Shown: positions 42,590 through 53,790 of the stretch, piece after piece
How the letters are laid out: every line of letters starts with the position of its first letter
Position numbering within the stretch: the first letter of the stretch is position 1
Assembly: GCA_036346395.1 (NCBI GenBank)
Contig: CM070615.1
Coordinates: forward strand, 5,151,534 to 5,215,533
Reading direction: 5' to 3'
Length of the DNA stretch: 64,000 nucleotides
Source of the DNA: Hsuehochloa calcarea
Taxonomy: Eukaryota > Streptophyta > Magnoliopsida > Poales > Poaceae
Notes under the pieces: generated by a model
Databases searched by the model: none
Told to the model about the DNA's origin: nothing
What the model saw: the letters and a program-made list of their open reading frames with translations, nothing else
Position numbers and translations under genes: made by a program

Positions 42590-43561
42590 GGATAAGCAAT
42601 AAGGCCCTCCAACTTTCCAGGTGTTTTTGGCATACGCCCTCGGGTTTCCGGTTTCCGAAACTTTGGGGCCCACGTGACAGCGACCGAGGCCACGTCACGG
42701 CGAAACAAACGGATGGACGTGCCGGGCAGAGTGGCCACAAGAGTTTACTGTCATGTCAGTCGGGCACTGACATGGGTGGATTGGACAAACCTTGAGGCAC
42801 AAGCGACAAAGCGAGTGAAGCAGAAAGGAAATCCACACGTGTGGACGACCCAGTTGGGGGGAAAAACGATCTTATATGCTAAGTGTTAGCTATCTAATAA
42901 ATATTACATGTACATGTACACAAAAGATCAGCACATGTATCTTCCTGTATTTTCAAGAAGTAGCTAGTAGCAACAGCTTTTTTGACTTTCGCTCATCGCT
43001 CACAATCTCAAATACTTGGGCAAGAGAAAAAGGTTCACTAGGAGGCAAAATGCAATATCACAATATGCAATGATAAATTTTAGAGTGGGTTGTGACAGAT
43101 TTAATACAACACAATGTTGGTGAACATGTCTTATAAGTAAACACTGAACATATTAGTTTATCCTGCCTTTTTTTTTACATGTATTTTATGTGTCTCACAC
43201 TCGTACAACTATTTGATATCAAATAATATGGAGCTTAATTTGATATATCATTAGGTAGATGAATTTTTAAATTAGGTGTTTAGAATTGGGGAATTTTTTA
43301 TATGTCACTGCAAAGTTGCTAAATTCCTGATATGCTATTGCAAAGTGACATCTCCCTTCCATGCCACTACAAACTCGAAACCATGCCCTTTTGAACTGGG
43401 GAGTTTTTTATATGCCACGACGGAAGGAAGGAGATGGGAGGATTTGACAGAGAAATAATGGAGGATAATGTGTTGTGCATGATTTGGGGAAGAAGAAGGT
43501 GACGAGGGCAAAATAGGTATTTTTGAAAAAGTTAACGGAAAAATCTAACGGAGTTGACGGC
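42590..43561. other. intergenic, with MITE-like text
   Basis: No coding region supported. Around 43280-43420 the phrase GGGGA(A/G)TTTTTTATATG(T/C)CAC occurs twice in direct orientation, as in short non-autonomous elements, but ends were not defined. Confidence 0.3.
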
Positions 43562-46094
43562 TGTAATATCCCAAAAATCCCAATTATGGGAAATTATAAT
43601 GAAAATAGTAGGAAGAAAATTTCATTAGCATGTTTATGTATGGAAAACTATTTTCATGATTTTTGAACTTTTGCATAAATCAAATAGTGGATTCACATGC
43701 AAACAAAAATTGAAAGAATTTTCGAGAAAAACATAGAACAAATCAAATCCTGGAATATTTACAAAATAAACCATACTGTGTTAGGAGCCCCCACAAAAAT
43801 TTTCATAAATTCCGGACTCTGTTTACTAAGTACAAAAATTTGGGAAACTTTCAGCCATTTTTGAAAAATTCAAAAGCTAAATCAAATTTCGCTCGCACAA
43901 TCAACGTCTATTGCAAAAAGAGCCAAAAATCAATTAAATAATGCAAAGCAATTCTAACAGTAACCAAATTCAAATATTTTTGCATATTCAGGTATATTAT
44001 GATTTTATACGAATTTAGAGATAAAAATAAACTCATTTGGAGTTTTGTAGCAAAAGTTATTAAAGTTTGAAGTTGAACTGGATTGAAAATCTAGAAAAAG
44101 AAAAGGGAGAGAGAGAATGTCTCTCTAACAGGTGGGACCCGAAGCCATTTTCATTTTATTTTTCTAACTGAAATGCCCAATCTATGACAGGTGGGCCCTA
44201 CGCATATTTTTTCTTTTATTTTATTTTTGTAAAGAAATTCATTTACTTGCGGGTGGGTCCTACGTGTCATAGGGCTAGTCTACAAAAACAGTGTGTGGAC
44301 CTTCGGTCCATACGCACAGGGTTTCGATTTCATGCGGTGCACTACTGTGCCATTAATGGCCTCTAGCCCACAAGTCAGTGACCAGGCGCGGTACTCAAAG
44401 CACTAAATGCCCACGTTTTTTTGTTGCGGACCCACTTGTCAGCGAACCCAGCGCTAATTAGTACCAGGATCTATATAGTAATCTGCATTAAGACATTGAT
44501 TTGGCATTTAAGCACCTAGCTACAGTTAGTGTTCGGTTCCGACCGCGCAGAGCAGTTCCCGGCCGCTGGCGTCTACGGCTAATGCCAGCGATTGAGAGCA
44601 TGGCGACGTGGGATAATGGCCAAAATGGGACCGCCTCGTCAGGGTGGACCTATTGTTACCGGCGGCGAGGGCTCCAGCGGTCCGGCACGGTGGCGCGATG
44701 GGGTTAGGCGACGGTGAGCTTGGGCCGAACATGGTATCAATGCACCTGGCAACGCATTGATCCAATTAGCGCACGCATGGGTGTTTAGGGAGTACTGGGA
44801 GCATGCCGGAGTGGTGGGGGATGGAGCAGCTTGGAGAAGGGCTGGCGGTGGTGGATAGCGACAGCGACGAGGTAGCCAATGCTGAGAGCGGTCTAGAGAG
44901 CTAGAAGAGCTTTGGAGACCCTTGGGGAAGCTCAGGGATCTCCACGTGGTGGTGCTTCTGGCGTCGTGAATCGGTCCAAGTCCACCGGAGGCAGTGTGGC
45001 GGCGAAGATAGTTGTTTTGGCTAGAGCCGAGGGAGAAACAAAATACAGTGGTTCCTGTGGAGTAAACACAAAATCATGTTAGGGGAAGTAAAGGTAGTGC
45101 TTAGGAGCATGTGGTGACGGGGTTGGTGGGGATAAAAACCCTCCGGGACGTCGGCGACGAGTGGGGCAACGTCTTGGCCGAGATGGAGCTCGCTCGGTTC
45201 TTTGAGCTTGAGCTCAATAGAGGAGTGGGGGAACTAGGGGAGAGGTCGGGGTTGCTTAGGGTGTTGAAGGGCAGCTTAGTGAGGCTCTAGGGGTGGCTGG
45301 CTATTTATAGGCCATGGGCAAAGGAAAACGCGAGGGTCGGCGGAGTCCACCGAAGGCGACGCTCGGGCATGGGCATTGATAATTGAACAATGGGGGAGAA
45401 GACATGGCAATTAAGGTTCGCCAGGGCATGGCGCTAGCCGAGTGATGCGGTCAGGGCAAGCCAAAATCGACGGCGTACGGTCGAAACCGCGGTAGGACCG
45501 GTGGTGCGGCACGGTGGAACGGCCCTGGCATGAGAGTAGGCTACGCTGCATGGACGAAGGGGCCTGCAGGTGGGGCCCAGCCGTCAGCGGAAGGTAAGTT
45601 ATGGTTTAGGTTTTCTTTTCTGATTTTTATTTAATTGGAAATGGCTGAGTCTTAAGAGATTTATTTAACATTGTTGCAAGGCTCCAAAATTCATGAAAAT
45701 TTTAGGGTAGGTTACTGGTGCCGTATAGATGTTTGTGTAATTTTTCTAGGATTTCTCTTGTTATAAATTTATCTCTAAAAATATTTTAACTTTCAGTTTG
45801 CTTTATCTTTACTATTTGTTTTGAGGAAAAGTTCTAAAACATGCTTCAATTGTTTCCCTCATTTTATATCCAGAATAATTATGCTTAGCTTGTATTTTAA
45901 TTGGTATATTTTATTTCATTTTTTTAATTATCCAATAGGTCTAAGCTTTCCATAAAATGAGGTTTAGGTTAAAAACCAACAAAGCCTTGGATAAAAATCC
46001 AAATAAATTTAATGACAGGGAAATGTAGCAAAAGTTTTAAAAAGATTGTATTTTTATACATTTAAAATGCATACCCTTATTTTGAGATATTACA
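43562..46094 (-). mobile_element. probable solo LTR (2.5 kb)
   Basis: It has TGTAATATCCC at the left and GAGATATTACA at the right, so the ends are TG..CA. A minus-strand TATA box (TATAAATAG, complement of 45301-45309) is followed leftward by a GC-rich leader, the same layout as the 3.3-kb LTR family. No matching 5-bp flanks were found (ACGGC and ATAAG). The right edge may therefore be truncated by the adjoining LINE relic. Confidence 0.5.
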
Positions 46095-46102
46095 ATAAGC
46101 AT

Positions 46103-46480
46103 GAATTCTCTAATTTGGAAGGCGTGGGCGCCGCATAAATACAAATTTTTTACCTAATTAGCCATTCAAAATAGACCGTGGACAGCAGACCGCCTCGCAG
46201 CGCGTGGATGGCCAAACCAAACCACCTGCGCACTGCTCTCTCAGACGCTGGAGTAAACCATCCATATCCTTACAAAATGCCACTTCACCAAATGGGTATG
46301 AGCGCTCCTCGCCCAATAGATCAACCGGCCAACCCTTTTGCAACTCACAGCACAACCTTACCTCTCCATCCACCATTGGTGGGAATCCAAGTTATCGATG
46401 ACGACACACTGAAGAAAGCGACGGTGACCCTCCTCATGCTGGTCACTTGGGAGATTTGGAAAGAGAGGAAATGATGGATC
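46103..46480 (+). pseudogene. LINE reverse-transcriptase 3' end (zf-RVT domain)
   Basis: The plus-strand reading contains LIWKAWAPHKYKFF, ADRLAARGWPNQTTCALC and HFTKWVWALL. This is the Cys/His zf-RVT module that ends plant non-LTR retrotransposon ORF2. It is followed, after a frame change, by LVTWEIWKERK. Stops and shifts interrupt it. It begins immediately after the LTR-like end at 46094, consistent with a 5'-truncated LINE copy. Confidence 0.75.
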
Positions 46481-46950
46481 TTCCGTTCCGCATTCACAAA
46501 CCCAACGAGTCTTATTGCCAGTATCAAAGTTTCTCCTCACACGAATGTGAGGAATGGTAATTTGAGTTGGTTCGTTCTAAACTTGCGTGGTTGCATGGCA
46601 ATGAACATTGAAGCCAGGATTCCAACCCCTATATATGGGTGATGGGTCTCTAATAGTTCATCGGGATTTTTTTTTGCTTTGGCCAGTATTCTAACCCTGT
46701 GTGGTTGAATTGCACAGCGGCAAGTGCTGTGGGATCTAATCTAGTAATTTTGTTCAAGTTCCTAACCTCTTCTCCTAATTTTGCTTAAGTAATAAATTGA
46801 AAGACCCCACGGGTAAAACTAAGCGGCTCCATCTAGGAACTCTGTACTAGAAATGTATGTATTTCTTCGTAGCAAGACCGGGGAAAAGAACGAGAAATAC
46901 GATTTCACTATATTTTTCATGGAAGAACTATCCCAAGAATATCTTATTTC
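46481..46950. other. LINE 3' tail and unassigned AT-rich sequence
   Basis: The first 200 bp continue as decayed LINE-like tail (text such as SFTNPTSLIASI in shifted frame). No poly(A) terminus or target duplication could be fixed. Confidence 0.35.
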
Positions 46951-47139
46951 ATTTAGATGATAGCTCTGAAAAAAAAGTTATTTTCACTAATTCGAATCCT
47001 TTGGCCAAAAAAAAGAACCTCACCCGCAGTCGCAGCAGAGTGAACCCTCCTCCCTTTCTCCCTTTTTTTGAGCCAAAAAAAACAACTTTTCCATTAAACA
47101 ATTGAGCCAAAGTGATACAAAGTCTGACACAGATCCGGG
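46951..47139 (-). pseudogene. C-terminal tail of LINE RNase H (separated by Copia)
   Basis: The minus strand reads SVSDFVSLWLNCLMEK directly after the Copia target site. It is in frame with the RNase H piece at 53443 once one copy of the 5-bp duplication is removed. This matches the usual '..VPDFVS..' end of plant RVT_3 proteins. Confidence 0.6.
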
Positions 47140-47571
47140 TGTGTGCTAAAACTGAGACTAAAACTAGCTCATAGATGAACACCTAACTAAAACATTAGTG
47201 TGGAAGCGTTATGGTGTATACCTGATCCTGAAGACGCCATCTCGCCATGAAGATCAGATCGGTGATGTGACGATGACTCTGATGATGTTCGGTATGAGTC
47301 ACAGACGAGATGTGAGGGCGGATGGCGGCGTTTCGGTGGTGACGACGGCTTCTGTCTTCGCTCACCACATCACGATGAATAGATCGGGTCTTGTGTTGGA
47401 TACTCGTAGCCTAGAACTCACGCACGAGGCTTGCCCGAGTCCAACTCTTTTATATTGCGCTGGGTGAACGGGACCGATAACCAAAAGTTGGTTACACCCC
47501 CAATCAGGGCGCTACGTGGATTGTTACGCCCCTAATTTCTCGGTCGGCAGTTAGCCGAGATCAATCCAACA
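47140..47571 (-). repeat. 3' LTR of the 6.3-kb Copia
   Basis: 432 bp. A TATA box (complement TATAAAAG, 47447-47454) is conserved with the other LTR. Most differences from the 5' LTR are single substitutions. Confidence 0.9.
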
Positions 47572-47583
47572 TTCTCCCCTTTG
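47572..47583 (-). other. polypurine tract of the 6.3-kb Copia
   Basis: The complement CAAAGGGGAGAA directly precedes the 3' LTR. Confidence 0.8.
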
Positions 47584-47761
47584 ATCGAAAGGCTAACATC
47601 ATAAGTCCATTCTCAATAAAATAACATACCAAGATAATGTATCGCATGACCAATGAAGTGCCATACTACTCCAGTACCTATAGTGTACTATCTTATCTTC
47701 GAAATGGATATTCATTATACTTAATGGGAGTTGGTTTGTTTTAAGGTCCTCTTATCCAGAA

Positions 47762-49122
47762 TCAGAGGTTTTCCAATAAACCCATGCCGGCAACATGATC
47801 ACGAAAGATATTGGGTGGTAAGCCTTTAGTAAGCGGATCCGCAAGCATTGACTTAGTACTAATATGCTTGATACTAATGGTTTGATCCTGGATTCTATCT
47901 TTCACAACATGATACTTAATGTCAATGTGTTTGGCAGCACTACTCGACTTGTTGTTACTCGCATAAAAGACTGCGGGTTCGTTATCGCAGTATAAGGTGA
48001 GTGGTTTAGAAATGCTGTCTACCACTCTAAGACCCGGAATAAAGTTCTTAAACTATACAGCCTGCCCGGTAGCCTCATAACATGCCACAAACTCAGCTTG
48101 CATCGTTGAAGATGTCGTAAGGGTTTGTTTGGAGCTTTTCCACGAGATAGCTCCACCAGCGAGTGTGAAGATATAACCTGACGTGGATTTCTTAGTATCA
48201 ACACATCCCGCAAAATCTGAATCTGAATAACCAATAACTTCAAGGTTATCAGAATTCTTATATGCGAGCATGAGATGCTTAGTAGCTTGCATATAACACG
48301 AGACTTTCTTAACGGTCTTCCAGTGGTTCGGTCTTGGATTTGACTGATATCTGCCAAGCATTCCGGTTACAAAAGCTAAATTAGGTTGCATGCTTACTTA
48401 AGCGTACATAATGCTTCCGACAGCTGAAGCATAAGGAACCGACTTCATCTGATCAGTTTCATATTGGTTCCTTGGACATTGAAATGTCCCAAACTTATCG
48501 ACCTTAACAATAGGAGCAGGTGAGCCAGAGCACTTATGCATATTGTATCTCTTTAATACTATGTTAACGTATGCCTTTTGATATAAACCTAATACTCCTT
48601 TGGACCTGTCTCGGTGAATTTCAATGCCAAGAACGTAAGAGGCATCACCGAGATCCTTCATATCAAAATTAGATGAAAGAAATCTCTTGGTCTCAAACAG
48701 CATATCCTTATCGCTGCTAGCCAATAAGATGTCATCCACATAAAGCACTAAGATGGTGAATTTACTCCCCTTGAATTTAACATATATACAGTTATCAACT
48801 TCATTTTCCTTAAATCCAAAATTTCTTATAACTTTATCGAATTTGAGGTACCACTGTCTTGATGCTTGTTTTAAGCCATAAATGGATTTCTTAAGTCGAC
48901 ATCCCATATGCTCCTTGCCTTCCACGACAAAACCTTCCGGTTGAGCCATGAAAACTTTTTCTTGCAAGTCGCCACTAAGAAATGCCATCTTAACATCCAT
49001 CTGATGTAACTCTAAATCATAATGAGCTACAAGTGCCACAACAATTCTGAATGAATCCTTACTTGAGACAGGAGAAAATGTGTCGTTATAATCAATCCCC
49101 TCTCATTGTGAGAAGCCTTTTG
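47762..49122 (-). pseudogene. Copia reverse transcriptase and RNase H
   Basis: The ORF at 48398-49039 holds LELHQMDVKMAFLSGDLQEK and KSIYGLKQASRQWYLKFDKV, and the intact catalytic motif LYVDDILLASSD. A stop near 48392 is followed by VTGMLGRYQSNPRPNHWKTV, GYSDSDFAGCVDTKKSTSGY and SSTMQAEFVACYEATGQAV. After a further stop come the RNase H end AKHIDIKYHVVKDRIQDQTI and MLADPLTKGLPPNIFRDHVA. Catalytic residues are preserved; three stops or shifts separate the parts. Confidence 0.88.
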
Positions 49123-50490
49123 CTACGAGTCTTGCTTTGAACCTTTCGATATTTCCCTTAGAGTCATGCTTGATTTTGTAGACCCATTACAGCCTACTGT
49201 TTTGACTCCGTCAGGAATTTCTACTAAGTCACATACATCATTAGTGCTCATAGACTTTAGTTCATCCTTCATGGCATCAAGCCAGTTAGGAGAATGTTCA
49301 CTCATCATGGCTTCCTTATAAGAGGTGGGATCATCTACCTTCCCTATATCATTAATATCCTCATTCATATAAACAACATAATTATTTGAGATGGCAGATC
49401 TTCTCTCCCGCTGTGATCTTCTAATAGGTTCAAGACTATTGCGGGAGGTCACGAGGCGCAGAGACTGCTGAGGCTCATCATTAGGTATGACATTAGGAGT
49501 TTCAGAGACCTCAACAGTGGGTGCACCAACAGTATTAGGTACTGGAGGTGCAACCACCTGAAGCGCAGGAATAAAAGTCTCTGGAATAAGCGGTGAAGGA
49601 ACGTAAACCCGCTTCTCTTCAAGATCTATTTTTCTAGGCTCCAGGTCCTCATTATTTTCTAAGAACACAACGTGTCTTGTTTCTACAAACTTAGTTATCC
49701 TGTTAGAGCAGTTAAACCGATACCCTTTAGATCTATCAGGGTACCCAATAAAATGGCAACTTACTGTCTTATGATCTAATTTTCCAATATGTGGATTAAA
49801 TATCTTAGCTTCAGCACAACAACCCCACACTCTTAAATATTTCAAACTTGGTTTTCTCCCAGTCCATAATTCATAAGTTGTCTTAGGTACTGATTTACTG
49901 GGAACCTGATTAAGAATATGTATAGCTGTCTTTAGTGCTTCCATCTACAAACCAGTTGATAAACTAGAATAGCTAAGCATGCTCCATACCATATCCATAA
50001 GTATACGGTTGCGCCTCTCAACTACCTCATTCTGCTGAGGTTCACCTGGTGTAGAATATTGGACACCAATGTCATTTTCCTGAAGGAACTTAGCGAAAGG
50101 GTCAAGAATTTGCCCATAAGGGGCATGTCTCCCATAATATTCTCCTCCATGGTCCGATCTTACCACATTAATTCTTAGGTTGTGCTGATTTTCAACTTCA
50201 TCCTTAAATATCATGAATTTATCAAGTGACTCAGATCGGTCCTTAATGGGAAAAATATAACCATAACGGGAGAAATCACTAGTGAATGTGATGAAATAAT
50301 CAAAACTATCCATTGATGTCACAGGAAAAGGATCACAAATATCAGTATGAATTAATTCTAATAGTCCTGTGTTGCGAGTTGCTCCCTTCTTTATTTGCTT
50401 TACATATTTTCCTTTAATGCAATCAATGCAGTGGTCTGAGTCAGAGAAATCTAATGGTTGTAGAATCTCTTCCTTAATGAGACGCTCCAT
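49123..50490 (-). pseudogene. Copia integrase and start of RT
   Basis: HCIDCIKGKYVKQ gives the zinc-binding end of the integrase N-domain. The catalytic residues are D in LIHTDICDPFPV, D in VVRSDHGGEYYG and E in QQNEVVERRNRILMDM. A stop near 49945 is followed by AIHILNQVPSKSVPKTTYEL, the C-terminal part with CHFIGYPDRSKGYRF. The last ORF runs into the N-terminus of RT (NWLDAMKDELKSMSTNDVCD). Confidence 0.85.
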
Positions 50491-50523
50491 TCTCCCCTTC
50501 GAAATGTAGCCTAAATGATAGTA

Positions 50524-51042
50524 CTATAGTTTCGAAGAAGTCTCATTATTCTTTTTACGCTTAGCATCACACACATTCAAAGATATAGGAGATTCATTAA
50601 GGGAAAGCATATAGAGCTTGTCTTGTCTAACAGCAAGACCAACATCATTTGAATTAAATGTAATAACACATTTATTGTTACCAAAATTACATTTAAAATC
50701 ATCATCGTCCAATAAAGAAATTGAAATTAAATTTCTCCTGATGGAAGGAACAAAGACTACATTATTAAGACGAAGTGTGAAGCCGCTATCTAAAACTAAT
50801 GAAACAGATCCAACTGATTCCACTTCGGCTTCTTTTCCATCCGCGACTCTAAGACTTCGCTCCTCCTTTCTTAGTGTTCTCGAGGTATGGAATCCCTGTA
50901 AAGAGTTGGTAACGTGCACAGTTGCACCTGAGTCAATTCACCAAGATTTAAGGGAAAAATCAGCATAAAGAGTTTCATCAATGAACGTTATAGTATCGTT
51001 ACCCTTCTTGGCGAGCTACTTCGGAAAACCAACAAAATCCTT
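50524..51042 (-). pseudogene. Copia protease region
   Basis: The minus-strand text DSGATVHVTN (near 50920-50940) is the retroelement aspartic protease active site. One stop lies just upstream. The following ORF (SLRVADGKEAEVESVGSVSL, VVFVPSIRRNLISISLL) is the normal continuation toward the GAG-pre-integrase region. Confidence 0.78.
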
Positions 51043-51875
51043 CTAGAAGTGCCCTAGCTCCTTGCAGAAGTGACATACATTCCCATTAGGCGCTTTAGCA
51101 GGAGCAACATAGGGCTTATGTGCATTTTGCAACTTAAACCCTGAATTATCTGAATTTGGGGAGTAGTGCAGCTTTTTCTTGGATTTGAAATCCCCTAAGA
51201 ACTTCCTTTTGCTAGGACCGCCAACTTGATTCGCAAAATCTTTCTTTTCTGTCCTTATTCGTTCTTCCTCCTGGACACACATGGCGATTAAATCGCTCAT
51301 GCTCCATTTGTCTTTCTGAGTATTGTAATTTATTTTAAAAGTAGTGTACTCAGAAGGAAGAGAAGTCATAATAAAGTGGACTAGGAAACCATCGGATATC
51401 TCCATGTCCATGCCCTTTAGTTTTCCAACCATATCAGTCATCATCATAATATGTTCTCTTATGCTGCTGGACCCGTCATACTTAGTGGATAAAAGCCTCT
51501 GGATTAAAGTACTGACATAAACCTTAGTGGAGCCTTTGAATTTCTCCTCAACTGAAGCCAGGTACTCCTTAGCATTTTCAGAATCTGGGATTGCTCCCCT
51601 AATCCCAACTGAGATAGAGGTCTTCATGATCATTAGTGACAGGCGGTTGGACCGCTCCTATTTTTTAGCATTAGTATCATAAGTTTTCTTTTTCTCATCA
51701 TAATTATCCTCACCGACGGTGGGGGAATGGGAGAAGTCACCCTTAACGCATAGTCAAGGTCTAAAACTCCAAGGACAACTGAAACTCTTTCTTTCCAAGT
51801 GGGAAAGTTGCTTCCTGTAAGCTGTTCAATGTTATCAATTGTAGCGACAACATTCGAAGCATTTATTGTTGATCC
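51043..51875 (-). pseudogene. Copia gag
   Basis: The N-terminal part reads IEQLTGSNFPTWKERVSVVL before a frame change near 51640. The ORF at 51043-51633 then carries the UBN2-type core (AKEYLASVEEKFKGSTK, DMVGKLKGMDMEISDGFLVH, SLPSEYTTFKINYNTQKDKW). It ends in a zinc knuckle CHFCKELGHF that is cut by a stop before its last Cys. Gag would assemble the particle. Confidence 0.82.
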
Positions 51876-53010
51876 TTAAAATATAGGGAAAATTAGAAAT
51901 AATATTAAAAATGTATTGTATGTAATTAATCCTACGTTGGTCTGATTAATAATATGCAAAACTACAGTTCTAATTCATATCACCGTTGGGCAGAAAATGA
52001 AAAAGAACTTCAACAATTAATATGGCGACATATGACTACAAACAACGTTGGTCAGTATATAATCATGCGCATACATAATGCCAAAAAATAATCTCATAAT
52101 AATCTATAATTAAAATATCTCGTTGGTTCAATTTTAATTAAAGACAATAATACACTGATATTTGAGCAATTAACAATAGATTAAACAGTGCATGAACTAA
52201 TGATTTAAACACAAAAAACATTTGGAAAAATAAAAGGGTCTTGTTAGACACAAAGAATGCGCTGCCCAGCCCGCCCCGGCACGTGCTTGCGCTTCGGCTG
52301 TGCCCACGCTTATTCTGCTTGCGCGCTTAGCCTGCTCACGCGCGTGGTCGCCCGGCCCATTAGCAAAAATTGTCACGACGTTTGGTGGTCGTTGGATTTG
52401 ATCGGCAGGCGTGAGATCGACCGCGCGATATCACCCATGACGCGGAACGTCGGATTTCATCGGACGGTCGAGAGTGAAAGTAGCAAGGTATAAAAGCCGA
52501 CCGAACAGCAGAAACCCTAACCCTAATTCATTTCTCTGTTCCTCTCTGAAAACTTCGCTCGACAGTGCGAGTGAAGGCGCGCAGCAGCGAGCGGCTCCGA
52601 CGGCCACGGCGCAAGGGAGAGCGAGGAGCAGAGCGGCGGCTTAAGGCGACGTGCAGTAAGAGGCGGCACGACATGAAGAGGCGGCGCCCTCGCAGCTCTC
52701 CTCGCCGGCGTGCGCGTGCAACCGAGGTCGCGTGCGCAGCCGTCGAGTGGAGCTACGGCAGTGCCCGAAGCTAGAGGAAACCCGGTGGTCTCCAAAAACG
52801 CATGAGTATTCCGCCGCCCCTTTCGTCTCCGATCTGAGTTTGAGGGTTTAGGGGTTCGGGATTTCGTTTTCATTAGGGTTTCACTAAGGATTTTGAATCC
52901 CCTCCTTCTAAGTGCTAAAACCGAGCCATTAACCATTAGATCTGGGTGAAAGAGAGACTCGGTTGGGGCTATTAGGGTTCAAACTGAGCTAGACTTGTTA
53001 TGATACCAAA
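51876..53010 (-). other. 5' leader of the 6.3-kb Copia
   Basis: Untranslated leader between PBS and gag, GC-rich at 52250-52950. ORFs 52257-52493, 52523-52936 and 52565-52774 lie here on both strands and have no recognisable domain. Confidence 0.5.
52994..53008 (-). other. primer-binding site of the 6.3-kb Copia
   Basis: The complement reads TGGTATCATAACAAG, a Copia-type initiator tRNA-Met primer site. Confidence 0.85.
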
Positions 53011-53442
53011 TGTGTGCTAAAACTAAGACTAAAACTAGCTCATAGATGAACACCTAACTAAAACATTAGTGCGGAAGCGTTATGGTGTATACCTGATCCT
53101 GAAGATGCCATCTCGCCTTGAAGATTTGATCGGTGATGTGACGATGACGTCAACGATGTTCGGTATGAGTCACAGACGAGATGTGAGGGCGGATGGCGGC
53201 GTTTCGGTGGTGACGACGGCTTCGGTCTTCGCTCACCACATCAGGATGAATAGATCTGGTCTTGTGTTGGATACTCGTAGCCTAGAACTCACGCACGAGG
53301 CTTTCCCGAGTCTAACTCTTTTATATCGCGCTGGGTGAACGGGACCGATAACCAAAAGTTGGATACACCCCCGATAAAGGCGCTACGTGGGTTGTTACGC
53401 CCCTAATTTCTCGGTCGGCAGTTAGCCGAGATCAATCCAACA
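53011..53442 (-). repeat. 5' LTR of the 6.3-kb Copia
   Basis: 432 bp, TATA box at 53318-53325. About fifteen substitutions and no obvious indel relative to 47140-47571 by eye, so the insertion is not very recent. Confidence 0.9.
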
Positions 53443-53790
53443 CCAGGAAAGCCCTGAAGGCACATACATTTCCTCTCCGGCCCCCATAGAAGCGCAGAAC
53501 AGTACATGACATGAAATACATCAAAATTAAGAAACAAAAGAAGTCTAACTTCTCTGATGACGATTGCATCCATGCCATTGTCCACTTCCTTCTCCATCAG
53601 TGCAGTCTTAAGGTTATGAGCCTTACTCTCCAAGACAATACGGCCCATACCGAGCTCAGCTGCAATCTTTAGAGCATGGATACACGCCATAATTCTGGCC
53701 TGGAATGGATTATGGAGGTTTATAAGGTTTCCAGCTGCCATCGTTCTTGGATTTCCTGCACTATGTCTAACTACATCTCCCCAGCCACCA
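53443..53790 (-). pseudogene. RNase H (RVT_3-type) domain of a LINE-like ORF
   Basis: The minus-strand frame reads GGWGDVVRHSAGNPRTMAAG, then ARIMACIHALKIAAELGMGR and IVLESKAHNLKTALMEKEVD. These are the strand and helix pattern and acidic position (E in VLES) of the plant RNase H-like domain that ends LINE ORF2 or occurs alone. The frame is open for the whole segment. It is bounded on the right by LTR copy 3 and on the left by the Copia at 53442. The tail continues at 47139. Confidence 0.72.

Larger units (their letters stand above)
47140..53442 (-). mobile_element. complete Copia LTR retrotransposon
   Basis: Two LTRs of equal length, 432 bp (47140-47571 and 53011-53442), TGTGTGCTAAAACT...GATCAATCCAACA, are flanked by CCGGG and CCAGG (4 of 5 bases equal). 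On the minus strand the primer site TGGTATCATAACAAG lies two bases inside the 5' LTR, and the tract CAAAGGGGAGAA precedes the 3' LTR. The interior encodes gag, protease, integrase, RT and RNase H in Copia order, with a handful of stops. It is inserted in a LINE-derived RNase H sequence. Confidence 0.92.

Noticed and set aside
43562..46094. Intact retrotransposon rather than a solo LTR
   Set aside because: No PBS, PPT or coding domain is present between the TG and CA ends; the content is one LTR-like unit.
52257..52936. ORFs in the GC-rich stretch left of the 53-kb LTR as a host gene
   Set aside because: They fall between the PBS and gag of the 6.3-kb Copia, on both strands, without any domain.
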